Shown here: piece after piece, positions 38,201 through 48,690 of the stretch
Layout: each line of letters begins with the position of its first letter
Position numbering within the stretch: the stretch's first letter is position 1
Assembly: GCA_003024785.1 (NCBI GenBank)
Contig: PUQB01000285.1
Span: forward strand, 248,001-312,000
DNA length: 64,000 nt
DNA from: Selaginella tamariscina
Taxonomy: Eukaryota; Streptophyta; Lycopodiopsida; Selaginellales; Selaginellaceae
Direction of reading: 5' to 3'
Position numbers and translations under genes: made by a program
The notes under the pieces: model-generated
Told to the model about the DNA's origin: nothing
The model's database searches: none
Seen by the model: only the letters and a program-made list of their open reading frames with translations

Positions 38201-38253
38201 TTGTTCCGAAGAAGACATACTTTATCTCCAGTATTAAACATATTGTCCTGCAC
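35216..38253 (-). CDS. DUF7869-type protein, candidate RNase H-fold transposase (frames broken)
   Basis: Minus-strand gene from ATG 38253 to stop near 35216. The N-terminal about 230 residues (FNTGDKVCLLRNNEIVGTG..., LYPGSLVRWRTSEL) are of unknown fold. A central segment carries FRMLTQKQRHEFVYAAL, IPKTTFYRRRDEWLDGAR and a KCDTC zinc-type motif after HSSFS. The conserved core has LIHDKMDHSKTSIP, LLQMDNCAGENKNR and SFLMVGHTHEDIDAFFS, the acidic signature of DUF7869 proteins, which suggests an RNase H-like fold. The C-terminus ends PIWMGQIIDTPE...VKVAWFKPQ. A 54-bp GT-AG intron (36247-36300) splits MDNCAGENKNR from YVLAYLSMLV. Frames change near 37500, 37090 and 35575, so it is either a pseudogene or affected by sequence errors. 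A divergent ParB-like gene lies beyond the palindrome arrays. A transposase role is inference. Confidence 0.7.
36247..36300 (-). other. Intron in the DUF7869-type gene
   Basis: On the minus strand AATAG|GTAAATCA...TTTTCTAG|ATATGTG. It joins the MDNCAGENKN-R codon across the junction and keeps the conserved core in frame. Confidence 0.8.
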
Positions 38254-38395
38254 ATAAATAATTGTATTATTTATGATATCTGTTTATGCAATATTTCTAA
38301 GAAATCTGAATTACGGTTACTTAATAATATGCATATGCAATAATACATAATTATGTTTAGAGATAATATCTCATGTTTGATTAATACAACTTGAT

Positions 38396-39240
38396 GGGCG
38401 GGATTAATCCCGCCCACGAATCCCTCCGACGAGGAACGGTCGGCGGGATTAATCCCGCCGCCGACTCAACCCCTTCGGAGAGAGTCGGCGGGATTAATCC
38501 CGCCTTGGACTCCCTCCGACAAGGAAGAGCCGGCGGGATTAATCCCGCCGACTCCTCCTCGGGGAGTCCGGCGGGATTAATCCCGCCGACTCTCCTCGGA
38601 GGAGTCGGCGGGATTAATCCCGCCGGACTCCCCCGTCGGAGAGAGTCGGCGGGATTAATCCCGCCTTGGACTCCCTCCGACAAGGAAGAGCCGGCGGGAT
38701 TAATCCCGCCGACTCTCTCCGACGAGGAAGGGAGTCCGGCGGGATTAATCCCGCCGACTCATCCTCGCCGGAGAGAGTCGGCGGGATTAATCCCGCCGGA
38801 CTCCCCCCGAGGAGGAAGAGGCGGCGGGATTAATCCCGCCGGCTCTTCCTTGTCGGAGGGAGTCCAAGGCGGGATTAATCCCGCCCACAATTCTTACGAC
38901 GGTGGCGGGATTAAACCCGCACATAACTCTCTCCAAAACTATGATTTCAAAGAGATCTCGGGATAAATCCTGTCCCCAAATCCTTAAAACAGGGATGTGG
39001 TGGCGAGATTAATCCCGCCACCCCTTCCCTGCCTCCTAAAATGGTTGGCGGGATTAATCCCGCCGACAACTCTTTCTAATAAATTCTGGTAACTCTTCAT
39101 CAGTTGAGAAGGTTATCGGCGGGATTAATCCCGCCACTCTTTTTCAGTGGCGGAGAAGCATTGCCCGAGAGATGGTGGCGGGATTAATCCCGCCACCTCT
39201 TCGAAGAGGCGAAAAAGAAATGGCCGGATTAATCCCGGCC
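38396..39240. repeat. Palindrome array 1 (GGCGGGATTAATCCCGCC), about 45-bp spacing
   Basis: Twelve exact 18-bp palindromes lie at centres near 38405, 38450, 38495, 38540, 38578, 38615, 38656, 38701, 38746, 38788, 38831 and 38876, i.e. every 37-45 bp, usually 45. Three more exact copies (near 39054, 39125 and 39185) and several decayed ones (near 38912, 38965, 39011 and 39231) follow. Spacers are built from GACTCCCTCCGACAAGGAAG-like words in both orientations, some themselves palindromic. The array lies about 140 bp upstream of the DUF7869-type gene start. Open frames through it (GGINPA/AGLIPP peptides) are by-products of the repeat. Confidence 0.9.
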
Positions 39241-39840
39241 CCGGTTAACCTAGAATATTAAGTTAAAAGGATATTTAAACGGGATAAATCCCTAACGGAA
39301 TATATTATAATCCTAATGCATTCCTAAACCCCTAAATTGTAATTTTAAGAGAGAATGTAAGAGAGTGAATCTTTATAAGTATTTTTAAATTTGTTTATAA
39401 TACTTACTTGTAAACAGCACTGAAGGCGCCGTGCTTTCCTATAAAGAATAGCACCCAATTTAATCTCGCTCCTGAGATGATCACTATGAAGAAAAAAGAA
39501 GATCTAAAGAGTGAAAAATACAGAAATGAAGAAACCCTTGCCGGAGAAAGAACCAGATCTGAATTTGAGTGGGAAATTAAATGCATTTTCAAATTTACAT
39601 GTCAGACCGACAATACATATGTCAGAAATTCAAATTTTTTAAAAAGAACAGAAAATAAAATTTAAGATGAGTTGACACAAATATCCGACACTCTGACATA
39701 TATACTCTCCAGTTCCAATGAGTATTTTAAAATTGCATTTAATGTTATTCAAGTGATTCAAGCTGTTTAATATTACGAAATTTTAGACTATATTCTACAT
39801 TCTTAGTATTCAAGTATATTTATATTATATATATATATAA
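39241..39840. other. AT-rich DNA, no gene seen
   Basis: One further decayed palindrome (CGGGATAAATCCCT near 39279-39292). Short frames on both strands at 39404-39665 show no recognisable product. Confidence 0.5.
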
Positions 39841-39849
39841 ATATATACT

Positions 39850-40610
39850 TATACAATAAATAAATTGATATATTATTATGTATCATTTAAAATATATTCA
39901 TAGTCTGTTTATTATTATTTTTCTTAATTACTCGAGTATTTAGTTTTCATTTCCTAGTATCAATGGGATATTCTTTAATATTTTATTAATATTTGAAGAA
40001 TATTCTAATATTAAACCTGATTATCATAATTAAATTAGTCTTGTTCTTAATTATTGCAGTAATTATTCTACATTTGTATATATTAATGGGATTTTCTCAA
40101 TTAATTTGTTATTATTTCAAGAATATTCATGTGTTAAACCTTATTATCAATATTAAATTAATACACACTATGAACATATTTTAAATTATACATAATAATA
40201 CATCATTTTATCTAATATATAGTCATATATAGTTTTAATAATATATATATTAATATCATTTCCTTAATTACTTGAGTAATTAATCTTCTTTATATTAATG
40301 GGATATTCTTTATTATTTTCTTATTATTCCAAGAATATTCCAATATTAAACATGATTATGATAATTAATTTAGTTAATTATTTGAGTACTTAATTTACAT
40401 TTGTATATATTAATGGGATTTTCTCAATTAATTTCTTATTATTTCAAGAATATTTCAATGTTAAACCTTTTTATCAATATTAAATTAATATATATTATTA
40501 AAACTATATATGGCTATATATTAGATAAAATCATATATTATTATGTATAATTTAAAATATGTTCATAGTGTGTTTATTAATATTATTTTCTTAATTATTC
40601 GATGTTTGTT
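39850..40610. repeat. AT-rich direct and inverted repeat cluster
   Basis: 73 bp at 40164-40236 recur inverted at 40500-40572 with about 3 differences, enclosing 263 bp (a MITE-like foldback). In addition, the segment about 39955-40160 (ATGGGATATTCTTTAATATT...) recurs directly at about 40298-40495, and the flank at 39880-39930 recurs at 40538-40600. No coding potential. Confidence 0.7.
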
Positions 40611-40694
40611 TTGCACACATATATAAACACAATCATAAATTTACACACGCATTACAAGAACTTACAAAAACACATATGCACACACATGCACAAC

Positions 40695-41470
40695 CCTAAA
40701 CCAAACTGAAGAAATATGTTGCTTCTTTATTGAAAACATCATGTTCAACGCATGTATGATATATGTACTCAATCTGTGTGTATGTAACACATTGAATTTA
40801 CATGTGTAATATTTATATTAAGCTTGTTGGGAGCAAACCCTAAACCCTAAACCCTAAACCCTGTGTATACATGTGTGTACAAAAATAATTTTTCAACACT
40901 CTCTCTTCACACCATGCATGATCCATCCTAAACCCTAAACCCTAATATGTAACACAATGAATTTACTCATGTAATATGTATGTATGTCTGTGTGTATACA
41001 CGTGTATGTATATATGTGTACTCTGTATGTATATATGTGTACTTTCTGTCTTCTCTCATACATACACACCATGCATGATCCATGTTAATATGTACTGTCT
41101 CTCTTCTCTCAAACATACACACCATGCATGATCTATAATATGTACTCGGTCTCTCAATATTATGTACTAATATGTATGTATGTCTGTGTGTATAATACAC
41201 ACCATGCATGATCCATAATATGTACTGTCTCTCTTCTCTCATATACTATGTATGTATATCTGTGTATAATATGTGTAAGTATATATGTGTACTAATATAT
41301 GCAATGTGTACAAAAATAATTTTTCAACACTCTCTCTTCTCTCATACATACACACCATGCATGATCCATCCTAAATCCAAAACCCTAAACCCTAAACCCT
41401 AAACCCATGTAATATGTATGTATGTCTGTGTGTATACACGTGTGTATGTATATATTATGTGTATTAATAT
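40695..41470. repeat. Telomere-like CCCTAAA runs and tandem repeats
   Basis: CCCTAAA runs, the plant telomere motif on the C-rich strand, lie at about 40838-40861, 40928-40944 and 41378-41405. Between them an imperfect tandem unit containing CACACCATGCATGATCCAT and CTCTCTTCTCTCATACATA occurs about five times (40900-41365). This is an interstitial site, not a chromosome end. Confidence 0.8.
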
Positions 41471-41800
41471 ATGCAATGTGTATGTATGTATTGATACACA
41501 TGAAACTTTAACACTCTCATGGACACACACATGTTAAATCCCTGCATGATTTATATTTTTGGGGTGTATGTGATACACCCACGCACACGCACGCGCTAAT
41601 AATATAATATAATGAAAGAATATTCGTTTAGGGCGAATCTATATTTATTTTTTTTTAGGGTTTAAGTATATTCTTCAGAAGGAATATTCTATTAGGGTTA
41701 ATATATATATTTAATTCCTTTAGGGTTTAGGTATATTCTTAGGGTTTCAAGAGGCGGCGGCTGTGAAATCGGCGGCGGCGGCTGTGCACACAGGTGAGAT
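41471..41800. other. Short AT-rich spacer with GGCGGCGG island
   Basis: TTTAGGGTTTA words recur in the G-rich orientation at about 41655-41740. A GGCGGCGGCTGTG motif occurs twice at 41753-41790. No gene. Confidence 0.5.
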
Positions 41801-42094
41801 CTGTGTGTGTGTGTGTATGTATGTATGTATATATGTATAGGAGTGTGCGTATAATTTATTTATTAGTTTTATCTCTCGCACACACACGCACACTCCTGTG
41901 TATGTATATGTGTGTGTGGGGTGTGTTTGTTTATCTGTATGATTTTATTTGTTTCGCTCACACACGCATACACACGATATACATATACACATATATATAT
42001 ATACCTATATACATATATACATACATATATTATGTGTACCAGTATCTATAAATTTTTTTTATTGATCTATCTCTCCCACACACACGCACACTGC

Positions 42095-42170
<76 letters not shown>

Positions 42171-42881
42171 ATCAATGCATATTAACAAATAGTATACAAC
42201 ACTAGTTTATATATATGCTTATATATTCATATGGGTTATATATATACACACATATATATATGTGTGTGTTTATCTGTATAATTTTATTTATTTATTAGTT
42301 TTATCTCTCGCACACACACGCACACTCCTGTGTATATATATGTGTGTGTGTGTGTTTGTTTATCTGTATGATTTTATTTGTTTCGCTCACACACGCATAC
42401 ACACAATATACATATACACATATATATATACCTATATACATATATACATACATATATTATGTGTACCAGTATCTATATAATTTTTTTTATTGATCTATCT
42501 CTCCCACACACACGCACACTGCTTTACATATATATATATATATATATATAATCAATGCATATTAACAAATAGTATACAACACTAGTTTATATATATGCTT
42601 ATATATTCATATGGTTATATATACACACACATATATATGTGTGTGTTTATCTGTATAATTTTATTTATTTATTAGTTTTATCTTTCGCACACACGCACAC
42701 TCCTGTGTATATATATGTGTGTGTGTGTGTTTATCTGTATGATTTTATTTGTTTCGCTCACACGCATACACACGATATACATATACACATATATATACCT
42801 ATGTACACACATATATTATGTGTACCAGTACTGTATAATTTTATTTATTTATCTATCTCTTGCACACACACGTACACTCCT

Positions 42882-42940
<59 letters not shown>

Positions 42941-43010
42941 ATATATATGTGTGTGTTTTTATCTGTATAATTTTTTTATTTATTAATTTTATCTCTCGCA
43001 CACACGCTAA
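41800..43010 (+). repeat. CA/TA minisatellite: tandem copies of a 310-420 bp unit
   Basis: A unit starting TGTGTGTTTATCTGTATAAT and including TTTATCTCTCGCACACACAC, CCAGTATCTATA and AATCAATGCATATTAACAAA is repeated from about 41850, 42265 and 42640, with a partial fourth copy from 42950. It includes long (CA)n(TA)n at 42096-42170. Open frames are repeat artefacts. Confidence 0.85.
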
Positions 43011-43018
43011 GCCCCTCG

Positions 43019-44640
43019 AGCGGCGGGATTAATCCCGCCGCTATAGGTTTATGGCCTCGGCGGGATTAATCCCGCCGCTATATGGTTGGGGCCATGGCGG
43101 CGGGATTAATCCCGCCGCCGAGGCCCTTCACGCAGGCTATGGGCGGCGGGATTAATCCCGCCGCTCTAGGACAAACCGAAGAGCGGCGGGATTAATCCCG
43201 CCGCCCATGGCCTGCGTGAGGGGCCTCGGCGGCGGGATTAATCCCGCCGCTCACCCATGCCCTGCGCGGAATGCGGCGGGATTTATCTCGCCGGCAATGG
43301 CCTGTGTGAAGGCCCTAATGGCGGGATTAATCCCGGCGGATTCCGCGCAGGGCATTTACAGGGGATGGGCGGCGGGATTAATCCCGCCGCTCATGAGGCT
43401 AACCGAAGAGCCTGCATGAAAGATCCTGCACGGAAGGCTAACCGAAGAGCCTGCATGACATGTCCTGCGCGTAAGGCGGCGGGATTAATCCCGCCGCCCA
43501 GGGAATTCACGCAGGACATGAACGGCGGGATTAATCCCGCCCCACGCTCATGCCCTTCGCGGAGGGCGGCGGGATTAATCCCGCCGCTCAGGCACTTCCG
43601 CAGGATATAAGCGGCGGGATTAATCCCGCCCCCACCCATCCCTGTTCAAAATGCCGCAGCCAATATATATGTGTGAGCGCATGATTTACGAGAGGGCGGC
43701 GGGATTAGTCTCTCCGAACCTTCATTGCCCGGTGGCGGGATTAATCCCGCCACCCTTCTTTTTTCCTCCATTGGTATGTTGAATCAATCCCGACTAACTC
43801 TGTCTGAGACGGAGAAGGTTTACAAAATACCAATGGAGGGAACTGAGAAGGGTGGTGGGATTAATTTCACCATCCCTTACATGGTGGGCGGGATTAATCC
43901 CGCCGCGTACGCATGCCCTGCGCGGAATCGGGCGGGATTTATCCCGCCGCCATTGGCCTGCCTGAAGGGCCTAGGCGGCGGGATTAATCCCGCAAGATTT
44001 CGCACAGGGCATTGGCGTTCGGCGGGATTAATCCCGCCGACTAAGGCCCGAGTGAAGGGCCTGGGAGGCGGGATTAATCCCGCCGCGACGCAATTCCCTG
44101 GCGGAATCGGGCGGGATTTATCCCGCCGCCATTGGCCTGCCTGAAGTGCCTAGGCGGCGGGATTAATCCCGCCCGATTCCGCGCAGGGAATTGGCGTCCG
44201 GCGGGATTAATCCCGCCGCATAGGGACCGAGTGAAGGCCCTGGGCGGCGGGATTAATCCCGCCGAGTCTTCAATGCCTGTTGGAGGAATGAATCCCGCCA
44301 CCCTTCGCTTTTTTCTCCATTGGTGAGTCGGACCAATCCTAAACGTTTCTGTCTGAGACGTAGAAGGTTTTCAACATACCAATGGAGAGAATTGGGAAGG
44401 GTGGGGAAATTCATTTAACCATCCCTTACATGGTGGGCGAGATTAATCCCGCCCCCTTTCTGGAGTCACTGAAGGGGTGTGAGAAATAAATCCTGCCCAG
44501 TTCTCTCTGAGACCGAGAAGGGTGGCAAGATTAATTCCGCACTCCCGTTCAAGGCCTCCAGAAAGGTGGCGAGATTAATCCCGCCCACTCTTTCAGGAGG
44601 CATTGAAGGGGTGGCGAGATTAATCCCGCCGCACCTTCCA
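43019..44640. repeat. Palindrome array 2 (GGCGGGATTAATCCCGCC), about 45-bp spacing
   Basis: About nineteen exact palindromes, plus decayed ones. Early centres are near 43030, 43067, 43107, 43153, 43193, 43239, 43379, 43486, 43532, 43576 and 43621; later ones are near 43742, 43895, 44027, 44074, 44160, 44207 and 44253. Usual spacing is 37-46 bp. Spacers differ from array 1 (ATGGCCTGCGTGAAGGGCC, GCGCAGGGCATT words). A 170-bp module with inverted arms CTCCATTGGTA/TACCAATGGAG occurs twice (about 43741-43900 and 44290-44450). The array ends about 330 bp before the ParB-like gene start. Confidence 0.9.
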
Positions 44641-44744
44641 TGTGAATATATATGTGTATTAGTATATATAAGTTGCATATCTCATTTTATTTACTTTTAT
44701 CATCTTATTATAATATTTCGAGTAAAAGCTAGGAATCTATGTAA

Positions 44745-44831
44745 AACTGTCCAGAGCTCACATTTGTGGTGGTTCTAAAACGAAATGTTATCTTTCTTTT
44801 GCACTAGCACAAATGTGAGCTTCGGACAGTT
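44745..44831. repeat. 24-bp foldback upstream of the ParB-like gene
   Basis: AACTGTCCAGAGCTCACATT... (44745-44768) pairs with 44808-44831 at 22 of 24 positions around a 39-base loop. It lies about 140 bp upstream of the ATG at 44974, in the promoter or leader. Confidence 0.75.
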
Positions 44832-44973
44832 AATTACGTCTACTTCTCTCTGTGTATTATTTTTGTATATTCGGGTTTATACAAGTGTGTGTGCGTTTTT
44901 ATATGATTTGTATTCATAGTGTATTATTTTGCAGAAGGACGATTTGATCAAACAAGGAGATCGAGTCATTAGT

Positions 44974-46997
44974 ATGGAGTCGTCGTCAAATTCTGGGTAA
45001 GAATTAAAATAAAATCTGTTATACTCGGATACTTGAACTAATCATTTTTGTATTCAGATGTGGAATTGAGGTGACATTAAAGACAAGAGCAGGAGAAGAG
45101 ATGGGCAGGGGGATTCTGGAATCAACTTGGCCATATTTTAAGATAAATGGGAAGCGCATTGGAGCAACCATGGCTGCTGTCAAATTAACCTCTGTCACAT
45201 CTCATGGACAAGCAAAACAATGGAAAGTAGATTCGCTAGTCAAGCACCCGAAAGCAGGCTGCGAACCCAGATTGGACGATTCTCGACACATATGCCTTGT
45301 TCCATCCAATGTCACGTTCTCGGATCCAGAGGTCGTCAGTTACAACATTAATTTCGGGTGGTTTTGTCGACTTGTGGATAATGACGTTCACGTGTTCACT
45401 AATGATGTTGACCTTGGAGTTCTTCTTCAACTCAACGAAAGCCCATCTATGGAGGGGATCCATCTGGATGTCTACTTCGAAAATCTTCAGACTCATCGAG
45501 TAGGTGTATTGTCAGGAGATATTGCTTCACAATACAGAAAATCAGCAAGTGAAGCAATCTTCCCTCTTCACATTGAAGAAGAACACAGCGACATCATAAT
45601 GGAGATTGAGAGGGTGGCTCGGTCTCAGGTTCTCTACAGATCACGTTCAATTTGCTTAGGGAGCTTTGGGAGCTGGAAGAGTGTACCGAGAACACTAGAA
45701 CAGCTGCAGTCGGGGATCACACATGTTGATTCGGATCGCAAAAGAAAATCATCAATCGTTTTGTCAGCTGCACCTGTGGCATCTCATGCTGCAATAAGTC
45801 ACAAGGAAATGATGTTGGATGATAAGATTTATCCTTGTAGGGTTAAATATTGCAGCGTCAACCCAAACTTCAATTACAGGCCACTCAACCAGGAACGTGT
45901 AGCTGAGCTCATGGAGAAGATGAAGGACGACAATTCTTATACCGTTCCACATAATGCTGTTTTGTGTCCATACTATGAAAGAAGGAAGGGCGCTGACAAA
46001 GTCTGGATCACAACACCAGAACAACTCATGAAGATTCAGACGGAGAATAGAAAATCTATCAAGTACTACATCATTAGTGGCCAGCACACAATAACGGCAG
46101 CCCAACGACTTCTCGATGAACACAACAAAGGAACGATGGCAACAAAACTTTCCGAGCATACCCGTGAGAAGCTGACAAAAAGATCGGCGTTTTTAGCTAA
46201 GCCGAATCTCACAATCGAGCAGTACCATAAGTTATCGGCGGAATGGGACGCTGCCGACACCAACCACTACAACAGCAAAATATGGGAGAAGTTTAAACAC
46301 ACGCGAGCCGTGTGGGAATCTCTTCAGCGACCACAAAGAGCTACCGCAGGAATACACAATCTGCGGAATACCGGGTAAGCAAATTGTTTGGGCGGGATTT
46401 ATCTCGCCGGTATATTAATCTGTCTTTTTCCTCAGAGAGTTGAAGAAATTGCAGCAGTTGATTTTGCCCAGGTGGGCGGGAAGGAAACATCCTTTCTGAT
46501 GATGTTGATTTCTTGCCCCGAAGATAATCTTTGCCAAATGGTTGGGGATTATGGAATCCTTTTCAAAAGGAACACTGAAGAAGAAGCAGACAAGTGAAGG
46601 GGAGCCCTCAGAAAAGTCTGCAAAGAAACCCAGTAAGACGCCGAAGGCTAAGTCTGTTCAATCTACAAAGGATGTAGACAACGATTTCAAGCTCACATGG
46701 TTGAAGCCTTTAAATGGAACAACGATGGAGGAGATGGAAGTCTTGGCTGATTTGGTGATCGATGGCAAACTACAAATTAATAACAGCAGCCCAACCTCTC
46801 CTTTTCATCTCAAGGCAATGGAGTTGAAGACGGTCAGGCATTTCAAGGAGTGGTTTGGGAATACACTGCCACAAACTGGGTTGGACCTCGACTTCAACAT
46901 ATGAAGAGGTCAGCAAATATTTGCATGTGACGAACGATGATATGCTTGTCGAATGGGTGAACCAATCGGAAGATCTGGGCAAGAATCTATTGCACGC
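44974..46997 (+). CDS. ParB/sulfiredoxin-domain protein, 5' part (split by retrotransposon)
   Basis: Exon 1 (44974-44996, MESSSNSG) joins exon 2 (45058-46374) through a GT-AG intron. Exon 3 starts about 46438. Residues about 8-250 have no family I recognise. From about 45835 a ParB-like core is visible: NPNFNYRPLNQERVAELMEK (box I-like) and YYIISGQHTITAAQRLL (box II-like, cf. GERRxxAA). In ParB/Srx proteins these bind DNA and nucleotide. A helical region (IEQYHKLSAEWDAADTNHY) and a Lys-rich linker (KKPSKTPKAKS) follow. A frame change lies near 46590. Coding runs into the Ty3/gypsy insertion at 46998 and resumes at 54227. The gene is divergent from the DUF7869-type gene with the palindrome arrays between. 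The domain call rests on motifs, not a search. Confidence 0.65.
46375..46437 (+). other. Intron of the ParB-like gene containing a palindrome copy
   Basis: GTAAGC...TTTTTCCTCAGAG. It carries GGGCGGGATTTATCTCGCC (46391-46409), a decayed copy of the array palindrome, so the motif is not confined to the two arrays. Confidence 0.65.
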
Positions 46998-47769
46998 TGT
47001 CACGGGAAAATTTGGACCATCACCTTGGTAGCCCCTGGTATGCATGTAGTGGACTAAGTCTTTTACTCGTATTATACTAGTCTTCTACTCGTATTATACG
47101 TCTACATTTCACTTTACTATTCACCTTCTTTGTCTTTTCTTGCATGGTCAAACTAGTCAACATTATTATGTTAATCCATATGATTATGCGCTGCTTTGAC
47201 CATGCACATTTTCTTTGTCTTCTTCCATGCAACCTTCCTAGTCACCTTCCAAGTCAAAGTCAAGTCACCCTCTTCCATAAACCCCCATCATTTATGGGTC
47301 AAGCCACCTTCTTCCATAACCCCAATCATTTATGGGTCAAGCCCACCTTCTTCCATAACCCCCTACCATTATTCTTATGTAACCCCATCTTACACCCTCT
47401 CTTACATCCCTACCCTACCCTACATGCATTCTTTATATTATTTGGGTATATAAGGAACCAAGGCTTAAGGGTTTCAGGAGAGAGGACACATATAGATATA
47501 GAGATATAGAAGAGAGTTCTCTAGTTTCTTCTTTTCTTTTCTTACTTTGTAAATAGTGTGTGATGACATTATTTTGTGTGTGCTCTTATGATGAAATATA
47601 AAAATTAGTTAGTGTATCTTTCGTGTCATGAGTTTCATCTCATATTTTCCCTTTCTTTTCTATTCTTTTATTCATGTGTGTGATCATTAGCAAGGACTAC
47701 TACGATGCGCTATCACTAAAGCCATCAAGTCCCGAAACATACGAGTCCCCGAATGATTTTCCTTCGACA
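46998..47769 (+). repeat. 5' LTR of the Ty3/gypsy element
   Basis: 772 bp. It contains TTCCATAACCCCCATCATTT tandem units (about 47268-47360; one fewer than clean copies in the 3' LTR) and a TATA box at about 47447-47455. Confidence 0.9.
47447..47455 (+). promoter_or_regulatory. TATA box of the 5' LTR
   Basis: TATATAAGG, with transcription expected about 30 bp downstream near the GGTTTCAGGAGAGAGG stretch. It is conserved in the 3' LTR near 53907. Confidence 0.6.
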
Positions 47770-47775
47770 TGTTTT

Positions 47776-47789
47776 TGGTGCGGTGAGCG
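47776..47789 (+). other. Primer binding site of the Ty3/gypsy element
   Basis: TGGTGCGGTGAGCG begins six bases after the LTR end. TGG fits a tRNA CCA end; the tRNA is not identified. Confidence 0.5.
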
Positions 47790-47811
47790 TGGATGCTAAT
47801 GTGCATTGTTT

Positions 47812-48126
47812 ATGAATGAGCCTGAGCGTCCTTTCTGGAGAAGGTTCTTTCAACTTTCAAGGTCTCTTCAAAATCAAATATTGAAGTGTTGTTTTGAGCA
47901 TCCACATGGGTTTGCTTTAAATAACAAGTTGGTGGTCATTCAAGCGTGGGGATTTGAAGAATTCAAGTTTGGAATACAACTTGCAATTGCGAATGTGCTT
48001 TTGAGGAGGCGAGAGGTGAATCGAGCATGGATCAAGATTTGGCACCCATGTGATAGTGGTGATATCGATGAGGCACACGTTTGTGTATGGATCTTCCATA
48101 CATTGATCCTCACATCGCAGTCGTGA
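47812..48126 (+). CDS. Unknown small ORF in the retrotransposon leader
   Basis: About 104 residues from ATG 47812, rich in W, R and hydrophobics (PFWRRFFQLSRSLQNQIL, WGFEEFKFGIQLAIANVLL, AWIKIWHPCD). It lies between the primer site and the extra RNase H. I know no family. It could be a real leader protein or a remnant of a gene acquired together with the RNase H. The minus strand is also open across it. Confidence 0.3.
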   Translation: MNEPERPFWRRFFQLSRSLQNQILKCCFEHPHGFALNNKLVVIQAWGFEEFKFGIQLAIANVLLRRREVNRAWIKIWHPCDSGDIDEAHVCVWIFHTLILTSQS

Positions 48127-48232
48127 CAATATCTCGATGGATTCATCCAAGTCTTTGGGAATCTTGTGGAGTGTGGAGTTTGGTGAAGCAAGAGTATTGC
48201 GCGCGTTGTGAGAGGTTCGGTTGTGCTTGTTA

Positions 48233-48688
48233 ATGTGGCAAGTCAACTTTGATGGAGCATACAAGCCAAAGAAGCAAGTTGCGAGTGTAGGGGTCGTGCT
48301 AACTGATCCAGTAGGGAAGCGAATCAAAATTTCTGAGCCAACTTCTAGTGCTAATTCTTGCAATCAAGCGGAGTATTCTGCATTGATTCGAGGATTGAAG
48401 GAGGCAAGGAAACAAGGAGCGAAAAACGTGGTTGCGATTGGTGACTCTAAGTTGGTGGTGAACCAAGTGCAAGGTCAGTGGAAAGTGAGAAAGCCTGAGT
48501 TGTTGGTGCTTTCTGAGCGTGTTCAAGATCTCAAAAGGGGATTCGACACTTTTGAGATAAAGCACGTTCCTCGAAGAGAGAATCTAGAGGCTGACGAGCT
48601 TGCACAGAGGGGGGCATTGCCTCGTCAAAGTGACGTCTCTTCATCTACTTGTAATCAGGTGAAACCTTTGCCATTTTTACACTTGTAA
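48233..48688 (+). CDS. Extra RNase H domain upstream of gag (RVT_3-like)
   Basis: 151 residues with a complete RNase H tetrad: D7 in NFDGAYK, E47 in NQAEYSAL, D71 in AIGDSKLVV and D121 in LEADELA, plus HVPRREN before the last Asp. This is the plant/archaeal-like 'RVT_3' RNase H pattern, not the Ty3 pol-linked type. It cleaves RNA in RNA-DNA hybrids. It ends TAA two bases before the gag ATG (48691), in a different frame. Position ahead of gag is unusual; captured RNase H domains in plant Ty3/gypsy elements that I know of lie within or after pol. Probably an acquired domain serving minus-strand template removal. Confidence 0.8.
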   Translation: MWQVNFDGAYKPKKQVASVGVVLTDPVGKRIKISEPTSSANSCNQAEYSALIRGLKEARKQGAKNVVAIGDSKLVVNQVQGQWKVRKPELLVLSERVQDLKRGFDTFEIKHVPRRENLEADELAQRGALPRQSDVSSSTCNQVKPLPFLHL

Positions 48689-48690
48689 AG

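Noticed and set aside
38396..39240. CRISPR-like look (regular 18-20 bp repeats with short spacers)
   Set aside because: Repeats are full palindromes, spacers reuse the same words, there are no cas genes, and the DNA is clearly from a eukaryotic genome.
40838..41405. True chromosome end
   Set aside because: CCCTAAA runs are short, interrupted, and flanked by genes and repeats on both sides.
41794..43032. Open frames of 70-115 codons rich in I, Y, H and T
   Set aside because: Translations of CA/TA minisatellite; no conserved protein.
38381..44300. Long open frames on both strands giving GGINPA and AGLIPP peptide repeats
   Set aside because: The palindrome GGCGGGATTAATCCCGCC translates without stops in two frames on either strand. 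The frames follow the array, not a gene.
45236..46263. Minus-strand open frames across the ParB-like gene
   Set aside because: Shadows of the plus-strand exon, which has recognisable motifs and splice sites.
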